NCBI GenBank assembly: GCA_965153355.1
Contig: OZ231126.1
Coordinates: 50,158,001 to 50,222,000, forward strand
Length of the DNA stretch: 64,000 nt
Direction: 5' to 3'
DNA from: Flaccisagitta enflata
Taxonomy: Eukaryota > Chaetognatha > Sagittoidea > Aphragmophora
Of this stretch, positions 30,928-42,066 are shown one piece after another (within the stretch, counting starts at the first letter, position 1; each line of letters begins with the position of its first letter). Position numbers and translations under genes: made by a program. The notes below the pieces were generated by a model. That model searched no databases. It worked only from the letters and a program-made list of their open reading frames with translations, and was not told the DNA's origin.

Positions 30928-31279
30928 GAATGGCTGGATCTTGTTTTACACGATTTATTGAAGTTTTGCGGTAAAGGGCAAGGAGGAAAGGCGCTTTTTA
31001 AAACCATTTTTTCATTTCTTGTTTTCCTCCTTTTTAAATCCCTTTTTCACTTTTTCCATTTGTAAAGTTTTTTACCTACTTTTTTTAACAAACATCGACA
31101 TATTGATCATTTTCCTCTAAGGTGAGTAACAAGTAAACAGACTTTCCTTTCTTTGTTTTTACTTCTCTTTTCTGAAACAGTCTTTTTTCAAATATGTTCA
31201 GTACCACCCACTCGTCTGTGGGTCGGCAAAAGGTCTCCACCTTCCCATCCCACTGGCACCATACGCGAATAGAGACGCA

Positions 31280-31745
31280 CACCAAAGGGGCCAATGACCT
31301 TATATTCGAAATTTGGCCTCGTGGCTAGAACTTGAGCCACAATGCTGGGATTTGAGCCTCTAGGTAAAGATTCGGACCTGAGTGGCTTTATGAGGGGGTT
31401 GGGACGCACGGACGCACCAACACACGGTCGCATGGACGCATGGATGCACAGACGAACAAACGAACAAACGTTATTCCCCGTGTTCCACAGGACTTCGTCC
31501 CCGTTGGGGCTGCTGCCCAAACAGCCTTGGCCATGCCCACAAATAGAATGACGTGGAGTACCATGTCAGTAGGGGATCCCAGAGCCCCATATCACGCCCC
31601 ATATCACGTGCTACGCGGCTCCATGGACCGCTGCGTTGGCCGGTTGGTATGTCCGTCGCTGCTAGCTTTTTCGGCGTTTTCTGGCGTCTTTTGGGCAGCG
31701 GCTCCGAAGGGAACAATGTCCTGTAGAACACAGGGGGATTTTCGT
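31280..31745 (+). mobile_element. M-family fragments (ACAGG-end variant)
   Basis: Short minisatellite stretch at 31300-31390, then CCCCGTGTTCCACAGGACTT with GGGGCTGCTGCCCAAACAGC (about 31475-31525). At 31690-31735 the inverted counterpart GGGCAGCGGCTCCGAAGGGA and GTCCTGTAGAACACAGGGGG. The two facing ends suggest two fused partial copies. Confidence 0.55.
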
Positions 31746-32045
31746 TCATTCGTTCGTTCATTCGTGAAACCAAATTAAAACAAAATAAGGCCATGGACAA
31801 AGGACAAATCACCAATTACTATAAGGGGGCCGCTGCTCAAGAAATGAAAATATTGTCTACTAAAGTTGTCTTGGTACATGCCATTCATAAATCATGAGAA
31901 ATCCAATACCTTTCCTACTTCGTCTTTCATATTTGCGAGCGAGTCAGATACTTCCTTGCTTTTTCCTTATTCGAGACCGCCCACTTCATATGCAAGTAAC
32001 GCAACGACCGAAGTGGCCGTGTGAAAAGGCAGGGTACATGAAACA

Positions 32046-32290
32046 ATAATCACAGAAGCGTCAGATGGTCAGCGAGACCCGCTGCGTTATTATGTGGAGG
32101 AACATGTTTGTGATAAGGGTAGAGGCTGCAAAGAAGCCAATTACCTATGCAAGGTTGTCAATTGAGCTCTGAGGGCTGAAATTTGGACCTAGAGGCTAAA
32201 AATTTGAGAAAAAAATTTCTTAATATGTGTGAAAGCATAGGTCACCGGCACCTTTGGGGTTGCTGCCCAAAAGGCAGTTGCTTGCGGTTG
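32046..32290 (+). mobile_element. M-family element, short core
   Basis: Left end AGATGGTCAGCGAGACCCGC and a diverged GATTACCTATGC-type motif, few core units, right inner end GTGTGAAAGCATAGGTCACC followed by GGGGTTGCTGCCCAAAAGGC and GGTCAGTGGCACTGGGCAG. Confidence 0.55.
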
Positions 32291-32786
32291 GTCAGTGGCA
32301 CTGGGCAGTAATGGTTAAAAATCATTTTCTTCTTATTTACCTTGCCCGATATTGCAAAAAATGATTTTGTTGCCTAACGAAGCATGAGAAAAAACACACG
32401 GGGTCAAAAAATCTATACTTTAGTGTTTTTATTATTTTTTGGTATGCCAACTACTAAAGATGTTTCTTTTTTGGGTTAACATGGAACTTTTGAGGGAACA
32501 GTCTCAGTCCGTGGAAAAGATTTTGATATTAGATTGTGGGTTGCATGAGCACTTTACACTGGGAAGATCAGATGAATGTGAAGGACATCGAATTAGGCCG
32601 CATGGTTCAGCACATTCATCTGGTTCTCTTTCTTGTCACTTGCACTTGGAACAAACAGTTGAAAAATATTGATTTTTTTTCTATTGGTGGGATTGTTCTT
32701 TTGAAAAATTTCCAGACAATGTTAAGATGGGCTCAGTTGCTCATTAACTACTAAGAATAGTTGTGATGGGTCCAAATTAAACACCC

Positions 32787-32930
32787 ACAAGGCCCAGTCA
32801 CGTGCGGGTGGGCAGGGGCCATATTTGAGGTCACTAGACCATTTGGGCAGGAGCAGTGATGTCACAGAATAAAAGATAAAAAAAGTTAAGTGTGACCGGG
32901 GTGTAGAGTTGTGTGCACGCGACTAAAAAC
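32787..32930 (+). mobile_element. H-family repeat, short-core copy
   Basis: ACAAGGCCCAGTCACGTGCG, GGGTGGGCAGGGGCC, GGGCAGGAGCAGTGATG, and 3' end GAGTTGTGTGCACGCGACTA followed by AAAAC. The tetranucleotide core is absent, showing it is dispensable. Confidence 0.65.
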
Positions 32931-32949
32931 AGACCTTGACTAGTTTCTG

Positions 32950-33446
32950 GCCAGCGGCCCCAAAGGGGTCGATGACCTATGCTTTCACACAGGGGAATTT
33001 TTCCCCTTCCCTCCTCCCTCTCATTTTTCTTCTTCGTACCCCCCCCCCCACCTCCAGGCTTATATGTCAGCCTCAAGGCCCATATCCCAGCCTTGAGGTC
33101 CAAATCCCAATCTTGAGGCCCAAATCCCAACTTTAAGGCCCAAATCCTATCTTAAGGCCAAAATCCCATCTTATAGGCTCAAATCTAAGCCTGGAGGAAT
33201 TTGGGCGTTGAGACTGGGATTTGGGCCTCGAGGCTGGGATTTGGGTCTCGAGGCTGAGATATGGGCCTGGAGGTTGGGGAAGGGAGACAGAGAAGAAGGA
33301 GGAGAAGGAGAAAATTCCCCTGTGTGAAAGCATAGGTCATCGACCCCTTTGGGGCCGCTGCCCTGCTCCTACCCTCAACTGCAATCATGACCTACCTAAG
33401 CAGGGCACGGGAACTGCTGACCACCTAACTCTTTTGCGACTATTCT
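32950..33446 (-). mobile_element. M-family element with intact right end
   Basis: Left inner motif GGCCAGCGGCCCCAAAGGGG and GATGACCTATGCTTTCACAC, C-rich tract, 20-bp core units in both orientations (33055-33255), right inner GTGTGAAAGCATAGGTCATC, then GGGCACGGGAACTGCTGACC and the outer end CTTTTGCGACTATT at about 33433-33446. This copy shows that the outer termini are true inverted repeats. Confidence 0.75.
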
Positions 33447-33769
33447 TTTTCTTTTTTTCTTTTTTTTTTTGGGGGGGGGGGGCTTCAGTGAGTCGCGTCT
33501 TGATTATCATATGGAAATGAAAATGAAAATCAAGTGCTGGTGAACGTGTCGAAATGCTGATGCAGATCCTCGTATCTTTCCGACTTTTGACTTTGATATC
33601 TTTTGGCTCATGCATTTTTCCCGAGTTAACTTCCCAATGGTAAAAGATGTATTGGATTAAAAGTTGAGCTTTTAGCTTGCTTTTACTCGAACCCATAGAG
33701 AGAAAAACGCAGCGTCAAAATTAGGCATGAGGGAATTTTCTTGTTTTTTTTTGGGGGGGGGGGGGGGGG

Positions 33770-34254
33770 GGCAGCGGCTTCGAGGGGTCGATGACCTATG
33801 CTTTCACACAAATGTGGGGGTTTCTATTCCTCCTCCTCCTTTTCCTTCTTCTCCTCCTACTTCCCCCCCTCTGACTTGGATCCTCGCCTCAAGGCCCAAA
33901 TCCCAGCCTTGAGGCCCAAATCCCAGCTTTGAGGCCCAAATATCCGCTCAAAGAGCCAAATCCTATCCTCAAAGCCCCTAGACTAGGATCTGGGCCTCAA
34001 GGCTGGGATTTGGGCCTAAGGCTGGGATATGGGCATCAAGGCTGGGATTTGGGCCACAAGGCCGGGATCCTGGCCTCGAGGCTAGGATCAGAGAGTCAGA
34101 GTCAGAGGACGGACGGAGGAAAAGGAGAAGGAAGAGGAGGAGGAGAAAGTATAGGCCAACGACCCCTTTGGGGCTGCTGCCCTGCTACCCCCTGAACTTC
34201 AACCACACGGCACGGGTACCGCTGACCATCTAACACTTTTGCAACTATTTTTCC
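33770..34254 (-). mobile_element. M-family element, second copy with intact right end
   Basis: Begins next to a G run (33750-33771) with GCAGCGGCTTCGAGGGGTCG and GATGACCTATGCTTTCACAC. Core units switch orientation at about 33980. Right end GGCACGGGTACCGCTGACCA, TCTAACACTTTTGCAACTAT. It lies about 320 bp downstream of a similar copy. Confidence 0.7.
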
Positions 34255-34754
34255 TTTTGTCTGGTTTGTCTGTTTTGTTTTCGTTTATCGTTTACGTTTT
34301 TGCGTTTAGCGGGCTAAATTCAAGACAGAGCTGATGAATATAGAACATATGACGATGAAGAACATTGACGCCCAAAACAATATCATAGGCCATTTTGAAC
34401 ATAATTTGTCCATGAGTCTCACTATGTGGTTTCTTTTTTTCCTTTAGCCATTGCGCTGCTCGATCCAAATGAAGGCACATAGTAAATCATCTCTCATTTC
34501 TTGCACTTAATCGAATTTTTTCCGTATCAAGGTCGTTGCCCCTTTCACAGACATAAAGATACAGCAAAATTGATAAGCGCTTTGAAGATCCATACTTCCG
34601 AGAATGAATAGACCACGACCACGATTAATGACATACATATAACTTATATCATAAGCAGTCTGATTGCTTCTATATTTCCTCAAATAGTAGAAACTAAGTC
34701 TCCGTCCATTCCTCCATCCTCCCTCTTCCTCCCTCTGTAGTACGATCCATCCCT
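34255..34754. other. no gene seen
   Basis: A 62-codon minus-strand frame (34292-34480) has no recognisable family. No splice-flanked exon is convincing here, although 5' exons of the GPR137 gene must lie upstream. Confidence 0.35.
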
Positions 34755-34785
34755 AACCGTATTTTCCCATCCATTCATCTACCAT

Positions 34786-34957
34786 ATGAGAAAATTTCTC
34801 CTTCTTCTCCTTCTTCTTCTTCTCCTCCTGCGCCCCCCCCCTTCGGACTTGAATAAAATCCGAGCCTGGAGGCAAAAATCTCAGCCTCAAGGCCCAAATT
34901 CCAGCCTGAAAGCTCGAATCCCGGCCTCGAGGCCCAAATCTCAGCCTCAAAACCCAA
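34786..34957. mobile_element. M-family minisatellite fragment abutting a GPR137 exon
   Basis: Starts with the CTTCTCCTCC tract typical of these elements, then units such as GCCTCAAGGCCCAAATTCCA up to CAGCCTCAAAACCCAAATC. The last unit runs into the GPR137 coding sequence, and its CAG is the apparent splice acceptor at 34944. Confidence 0.65.
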
Positions 34958-35251
34958 ATCGGCGTTCCCGGTGCCATCGCGCTCGCCGTCCTCATCTGCG
35001 TCATCTTCGTCTCCAGAGGAATTTATAACTTCCTCGCAGTCTTCTTCAAAGCCTGTCCGTCCTTTGGGTATGGATGGATCAACGTGTCCGATCAAGCAGA
35101 CTTGAGCAATTTGTCCGACGAAATGGCTTATTTCACTTTCGGACTGGTTTTGCTGATGTGGGAATGTCTGCCAACTACCATGATCATGCTGTTTTTTCGG
35201 GTGAGGAGAAAGTTAAACGGGGAGAGAGAGTGAGCGTGGGAGAGAGAGAGA

Positions 35252-35326
<75 letters not shown>

Positions 35327-38300
35327 CAGAGAATTATTGACAGATTGATAGATTTAAAGATTGATTGACAGATGGAACGATTGAATGATAGACAGATTGA
35401 ATGATAGACAGATTGAATGATAGACAGATTGAATGATAGACAGATTGAATGATAGACAGATTGAATGATAGACAGATTGAATGATAGACAAATTGAGTGA
35501 TAGACAGATTGAGTGATAGACAGATTGAGTGATGGACAGATTGAGTGATAGACAGATTGAGTGATAGACAGATTGAGTGATATAGACAGATTGAGTGATA
35601 GACAGATTGAAGGATAGACAGATTGAATGATAGACAGATTGAGTGATAGACAGATTGAATGATAGACAGATTGAATGATAGACAGATTGAATGATAGACA
35701 AATTGAGTGATAGACAGATTGAGTGATAGACAGATTGAGTGATAGACAGATTGAGTGATAGACAGATTGAGTGATAGACAGATTGAGTGATAGACAGATT
35801 GAGTGATAGACAGATTGAACGATAGACAGATTGAACGATAGACAGATTGAACGATAGACAGATTGAACGATAGACAGATTGAACGATAGACAGATTGAAC
35901 GATAGACAGATTGAACGATAGACAGATTGAACGATAGACAGATTGAACGATAGACAGATTGAACGATAGACAGATTGAACGATAGACAGATTGAACGATA
36001 GACAGATTGAATGATAGACAGATTGAATGATAGACAGATTGAATGATAGACAGATTGAATGATAGACAGATTGAATGATAGACAGATTGAATGATAGACA
36101 GATTGAATGATAGACAGATTGAATGATAGACAGATTGAATGATATACAGATTGAATGATAGACAGATTGAATGATAGACAGATTGAATGATAGACAGATT
36201 GAATGATATACATAGATGAATGATAGACAGATTAATATAGACAGATTGAATGATAGACAGATTGAATGATAGACAGATTGAAAGATAGACAGATTGAATG
36301 ATAGACAGATTGAATGATAGACAGATTGAATGATAGACAGATTGAATGATAGACTGATTGAATGATAGACAGATTGAATGATAGACAGATTGAATGATAG
36401 ACAGATTGAATGATAGACAGATTGAATGATTGACTGATTGACTGATTGAATGATAGACAGATTGAATGATAGATAGATTGAATGAAGGATAGACAGATTG
36501 AATGATAGACAGATTGAATGATAGACAGATTGAATGATAGACAGATTGAATGATAGACAGATTGAATGATAGACAGATTGAATGATAGACAGATTGAATG
36601 ATAGACAGATTGAAGGATAGACAGATTGAAGGATAGACAGATTGAAGGATAGACAGATTGAATGATAGACAGATTGAATGTTAGACAGATTGAATGTTAG
36701 ACAGATTGAATGTTAGACAGATTGAATGTTAGACAGATTGAATGTTAGACAGATTGAATGTTAGACAGATTGAATGATTGACAGATTGAATGATTGACTG
36801 ATTGACTGATTGAATGATAGACAGATTGAATGATAGATAGATTGAATGATAGACAGATCAAATGATTGGATGATTGACGTGATGGATTGACTAATTAACG
36901 TGGTTGATTGACATGTTGATGAACGTGATGCTATCATGCTCGAATGAACTATTGATGCAAAATGTTATGTTGATTAACGGGTTGATTAACGGGTTGATTA
37001 ATGGCACGTTAGACTGATGTTGTGATTGACAGATTGATAGTTTGGCATGTTAATCGGGAAAAAAGTCAAAGTCAATGTTCAACTCTTTCACATATTCCAG
37101 AGAAACAGGGTTTTCATCTTCTGATGAGAAAGTTGGGGTTCTCAATTGATCGATTGGGGCCTCTGACAAAATTGATAGGGTAAGTAAATTTTATAATTCT
37201 CTTTCATTTGGCGCCAAGCAAAATGCTCTAGACGACAAATATTTTTCGCGCTATGATTTTTTAAAAGATTTATTTAAAAAAAAAAATTCAGTTTGATTTT
37301 TTCTATGTTTTTAAATAGGATCAATAAAGTCTAAAGAAGTGTATTTTTGTTTGTATAGGCATGCAAACACAATCAATGATGTTTATGAGCATAGCTGCTC
37401 ATCTCTGTTTTTGAGCATTTTAGCTTATCTAGCTCATTTAGCTCAATCTTTTTTTTTTTTTTATCTTAAATACGATAAATGAATAAATATTTCGATACAT
37501 GTTTAAGCAAGCAGGAATAAGAAAGCTTGTTTGTGAGCAGAGCTGCTCAGGGTGTTTTTAAGTATTCTAGCTCATTTAGCTCATTTTTTTTCTGATTTTT
37601 AAATAGGAAGAATGAATAAATGTTTTAATTGAGCATGAAAATACAAGAAAGCATGTCAGTGAGTATAGCTGGTCATCTGGTTGAGTGATTATAAGTGTAT
37701 TAGCAAATCTAGCTCATCTAGCTAATTTTGCTCAGTTCTTTTTTTCTTTGATTTTCAGTGCAATTAATACATACAATTGCTCTTGATTTGATCTAACAAG
37801 TGAAAAAAATTGCAGTGACTGAAGACAAAAACTTGATGAAAAGTGACCAATGCTTACGACTTTTTCCCTCACGGCGACAGCCGCCATTACTGGTATACAG
37901 ATTGAGAGGTCGATAAATGGGTGAATTGGCGGGTTTGTAGACTAGGCGGTTTGAAAAAATGATTGCCGGGTTGATAGATCGACAGGCTGATTAACGGGTT
38001 GATAGATTTCAGAAATGGCTGATAAGTTGATAGATGGGTCTATGTCACGGTGCACACAAAGGGGCAATTTTTATGGTCAAATCATACTCAAGGTAAAAAC
38101 TTGAATAATTATTTTACAATTTTTTTATAATAAGTACCGTAACTCAGTGCATAATATTGCTTTATTTGAATATTATTTATATATATATAATCAATATGAA
38201 AAATTGACAAAATTGAAAAAAAAAATTTTATTTATAACTTAGTGTAAGTGAAATTCTTAATCTGTCTCTGAATGCAAAGATTTGCATTTCTAAGAATATG

Positions 38301-39409
38301 GCCCTTTTTTAGACACATAAGAAAAAGGCCATGTTCTTAGAAATGCAAATTTTTACATTCAGAGACAGATAAAGAATTTCACGCAAAATGACTTTCCAAA
38401 TTTGCTGCTTGTGTGCACCGCGACCTATATAGGTTCAATGGTTGTCTGATTAACTAATCAAAATCAGGTGAAAACTCGCGCTTACACGTCTCAAGACACT
38501 CAAGAATTTCAGTCGCGCATAATGGGTAGCATGCCTGGTATTGCCGGTGCATCGACGGCATCACAACACGGAGCTTCTTACTTCTTCGATAACCGCAATC
38601 GGTACAACAGCATCGACGACGTCTCTCGAACCACGAGTCCGCAAAGCCCAAGGTCGCCGGCATTCGATATCTACACCATCGGCAACGGAGCCGGGGGAGG
38701 GGGAGGAGTGGGAGCGGCGTTTATAGGCGGTCAAAGTTCGTCGTTCGGTCGCTATTCCCAGTCACAATCGCGCATTAGTCCTGTCGGTAGCATCGGAAGT
38801 TACACACGTCTTCGGGATTCGACTCAGCATCCGACAGTTCATGTTATCACTGGAGGGAGTGGACGAGGTGTTCCAGCAGCCGTCGCAACTGCCAATTCCG
38901 CGACGTCGCTCGGAGACAATGTCACCGCCATGGCCGCGGCTTCTTCGCGGATGATGCGCAGTAGCGGTCTTCTCTCGACGACCTCCTCGGAGGCAGCGTC
39001 GACGCTATCGACCAGATCCAAAAGCTCCTCCAACACGCCGTCGACCATCCTGAATAAGAAAATAGGGAACGGAGGCGACCATCAAACGATGCAAAGACAA
39101 TCGGGAAGATTGAACCATGAACCGAATTCCATCATTGAAGAAGATGCTGATGAACCAAGCGAGATGAAATACGACGCACATACCGAAGGACAAGGACTGA
39201 AAGAGGGACGAGGATTGATGGATGGACAAGGATTGATGGATGGACAAAGAATGGCGAATGGAAAGGGGTCGTTTGACCATGGACAAATTCTGAAAAGTGA
39301 ACAAGGCATGACACAGGATGAGGGGATGAGCGACGGACAACTACTGACGGACGGAATCGAATCAACAGCTGCGGACGACACGAGTGCAACGACGAATCTT
39401 ATCTGTTAG
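34945..39409 (+). CDS. GPR137: GPR137/TM7SF1-family integral membrane protein (last two exons)
   Basis: Exon 34945-35200 encodes a hydrophobic helix (AIALAVLICVIFVSRGIYNF), a loop with NVSDQADL, and the last transmembrane segment ending WECLPTTMIMLFFR; GT donor at 35201. Exon 38468-39409 joins in phase 0 and encodes a 313-residue cytoplasmic tail ending at TAG. SRxxYN, the VSDQADL loop, the WE-LPTT helix and the tail motif SYFFDNRNRYNS are hallmarks of GPR137/GPR137B, lysosomal seven-helix proteins linked to mTORC1 signalling in vertebrates. The tail is much longer than in vertebrates, with Gly/Ser-rich stretches and GLMDGQ-type repeats near the C-terminus. AATAAA follows 20 nt after the stop. 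The 5' exons (helices 1-5) were not located in the upstream repeats. Confidence 0.85.
35222..35322. repeat. (GA)n microsatellite in GPR137 intron
   Basis: GA run starting about 20 bp after the splice donor. Confidence 0.95.
35337..36865. repeat. 16-bp satellite (GATAGACAGATTGAAT)n
   Basis: About 95 tandem copies of GATAGACAGATTGAAT. Variants cluster: mostly GAGT at about 35490-35590 and 35705-35815, GAAC at 35817-36005, GAAT elsewhere, and GTTAGACAG near 36670-36770. Because 16 is not a multiple of 3, the long reverse-strand frame (35128-36213) is a 48-nt-periodic artefact, not a gene. It lies wholly within the GPR137 intron. Confidence 0.95.
36866..38045. other. intron sequence, no gene; TAGCTCA-rich block
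   Basis: Rest of the GPR137 intron. Between about 37385 and 37740 short phrases such as TCTAGCTCATTTAGCTCA recur in three or four diverged blocks of roughly 130 bp. Degenerate relics of the 16-bp satellite continue to about 38030. Confidence 0.45.
38046..38422. mobile_element. MITE-like inverted-repeat element in GPR137 intron
   Basis: The ends CACGGTGCACACAAAG and CTTGTGTGCACCGCG are inverted. A strong inner hairpin pairs CTGTCTCTGAATGCAAA with its complement near 38370 around AGGCCAT/ATGGCC words. The 8-bp flanks GTCTATGT and ACCTATAT match at 5 of 8 positions, perhaps a worn hAT duplication. Confidence 0.55.
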
Positions 39410-39428
39410 ATAAGATTTCCAAAGGTGA

Positions 39429-39434
39429 AATAAA
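39429..39434 (+). terminator. polyadenylation signal AATAAA of GPR137
   Basis: AATAAA lies 20 nt after the TAG stop, implying a very short 3' UTR. Confidence 0.6.
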
Positions 39435-40068
39435 ATGATTAGCATTCACTAGTTACATTCATCGTTCATTGTTCAAAAGCGAATGTTATTATGTTTTCAA
39501 TTACAATTGTAATTTGAATTTGTGGTCCGCGCAGGTCGGAACCAGTTAATAACGATTTTTTTTTCTCAATTTCTTATTTACACAACTTCCTGACTGATAT
39601 TGATTGATTCCATGTGCAAGTCATACTACTCCTACATCCATATTGTACGATATTATCCCCAATAACTAAGTCTGTGATATATTAACTACATCAATCTGTG
39701 CCTTGACATACTGTATTTTTTCAGTTTTTCGTTTTTAATCTATTTTGACGGGGCTACAAAATGAATTTATTTCATTTCCGACGTTTTTATATTTACTTTG
39801 GATTATGGATTTATTTTTCAAAACGGCATTAGGTTGCCGTGTCGTTCTTTCGATTCCTTACATTGATTTATGTTTGACAAAACTATTCAAACATAAAAGA
39901 AATCATTTGAAATTGATTTTATGGTGGAAAGGGCGCCAATTCGCTATCCTTTTGTTATAGAATTTCTTTCATTTTAGTGAAGCTCCTACCTCGTTGACTG
40001 AGATTAAATATGAAACAGTGATTGACCAATAACAAACCTTGCATAATTACAAATTCAATCGTTTTATC
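39435..40068. other. intergenic region between GPR137 and the HAD phosphatase
   Basis: About 630 bp that must hold the downstream gene's promoter. No TATA box or other motif can be assigned. The frame at 39745-39960 has no recognisable family. Confidence 0.4.
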
Positions 40069-41859
40069 ATGGCCACTCAACCCACTATTGCAAAAGCATT
40101 GACAAATGATCTCACCAAGACATTTTTTGAGGGCATAAAAACGGTCTTGTTTGATGCGGATGGCGTCCTTTGGGAAGGATCCAAGGCAATTCCAGGTGAG
40201 ACCATGAGAAGGAGGAAAAAAGTAATAACATTAAGATCGGGGTTATGTCTGTGGAATCCACTCTGTGGATCATGAAATGATATCAAGTCTTTGAAACTCT
40301 TTGAAATGGTCATAGATGGTATGAATGGTATGAATGGTATGTATGGTATGGTATGGTATGAATGGTTGTTACTCTACTTGGAAAAACTATGCGTCTCTTC
40401 TTCATTTTGGCCATTGTTACCTTCATTTTAGTCGCAGACACGCGACACTATACGTTGCAACGTCGGTCCGTTGGTCCGTCCGCCAGAAATATTTATGAAA
40501 TAAAGTTTTTCTTAGTCTTTTATAGGTCATTGTAAGGTATGAAAGTGAGCAAAACTGCTGTATTGTTGTTCTGCAGTACTGCAGAACTGCCATTGCCAAA
40601 ACGTCCGCATCCGTTAACTTTTCATTTTTTTTCTGAAGCCTTCAAAAGAGACAACTACCAACAGTACAACTGCAACTGCAACTGCAAAAAAAAAAAAAAA
40701 AAAAGTAAATCCCTAGCCTGTTGATAAATATGAATTTAAAGATAATCTTAACATGATTCCTGATATCTTTCCCTTACAGGAGCCATAGCGGCCTTCAACA
40801 AATTGATATCACTGAATAAACGCGTAATAATTGTGACAAACAACAGCACAAAGACTTTGGATGAGTACCGTGAGAAATGCGTGTCACTTGGCTTTAATGT
40901 TGCCGCCGATAGAATTATATCGTCAGCATACGTCGCCGCCTGGTATCTTAAGAGGAAAGGCTTTGCTGGGAAGAAGGTGGGATACACATTTTAGTCACAC
41001 TTGATCTTTTTCTGAGGGGGGGAGGGCGTTACTATCACCCATAAATGATTACAATAAAAAATGCCATCTCTTCTCACCATACAACGCAGGCATATCTCAT
41101 CGGCAGTCCCGCCTTGTCAAACGAGTTGACAGCGGTTGGAGTAGAGAATGTTGGCGTGGGTCCAGACACGCCTGAAATAAGAGACAATATCTTTCAATGG
41201 GCGAGAGACGATTTGACTCTTGATTCCGAAATAAAAGCAGTCGTGGTGGGATTTGACCCATACCTCAACATCGTCAAATTGTCAAAGGTAAGAACATCCC
41301 ATGGTCGTGTTTACCGAATCCATAGACAATGACACGTGCTACGTGTTAGGTTTAATTTGCAATCGCACGACAAGGGCCTACATGCATCCACAATTATCAA
41401 TTATCAATCCACAATTATTTATGATCATCTCTATAAAAACTAAAATCTTGAAACAATCATGTCCCAAATGATACCGGCTTACCGGGCTCACCAGGTTGAA
41501 TTACAATCGCTCACGATTGTTTCAAAAGATAATTTAAGATATGATATAGTCAAATTAGCACAGATCAAAACCAGAATACTTTAGTTTTAACGTTTTCTGT
41601 TTTCTTTTGAATCAAAGTTTTTTTCACAGGTCCCAGGGCCAAACCCTAGGTGGAAAAAGAAGGTCAAGTGTTGTGAACCCCCTTCACATGTTATACATGG
41701 TGTCATATACCAATAAAGGCGGCTAATCGCCGACCGGAAAAAAGTCGTAAATGGGAGTTTCTTTTTTTCTAGCAGTATCTCATGCTGGGCTGCAGATGGA
41801 CTGGCCTGTGGTTAATAGTTATTATTCAATCTAAAGTTTTTCTTCAGTCATCATTCTTG

Positions 41860-41892
<33 letters not shown>

Positions 41893-41921
41893 TGAAAGTG
41901 TGAAGTGTGCAGTGTGTGTGG

Positions 41922-41973
<52 letters not shown>

Positions 41974-42033
41974 GTTATTGAAACTTGTTGCCTCCCTCTC
42001 TTCCTTTCTTCTCTTCTTTCATCTTCTCTTCTG

Positions 42034-42066
<33 letters not shown>

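Noticed and set aside
35128-36213. 361-aa minus-strand frame with YHSICLSFNLSI repeats
   Set aside because: It is the translation of the 16-bp satellite (48-nt period = 16 codons) and overlaps the real GPR137 exon on the other strand.
35337-36865. CRISPR-like array
   Set aside because: Tandem units follow each other directly without unique spacers; this is a satellite in a eukaryotic intron.
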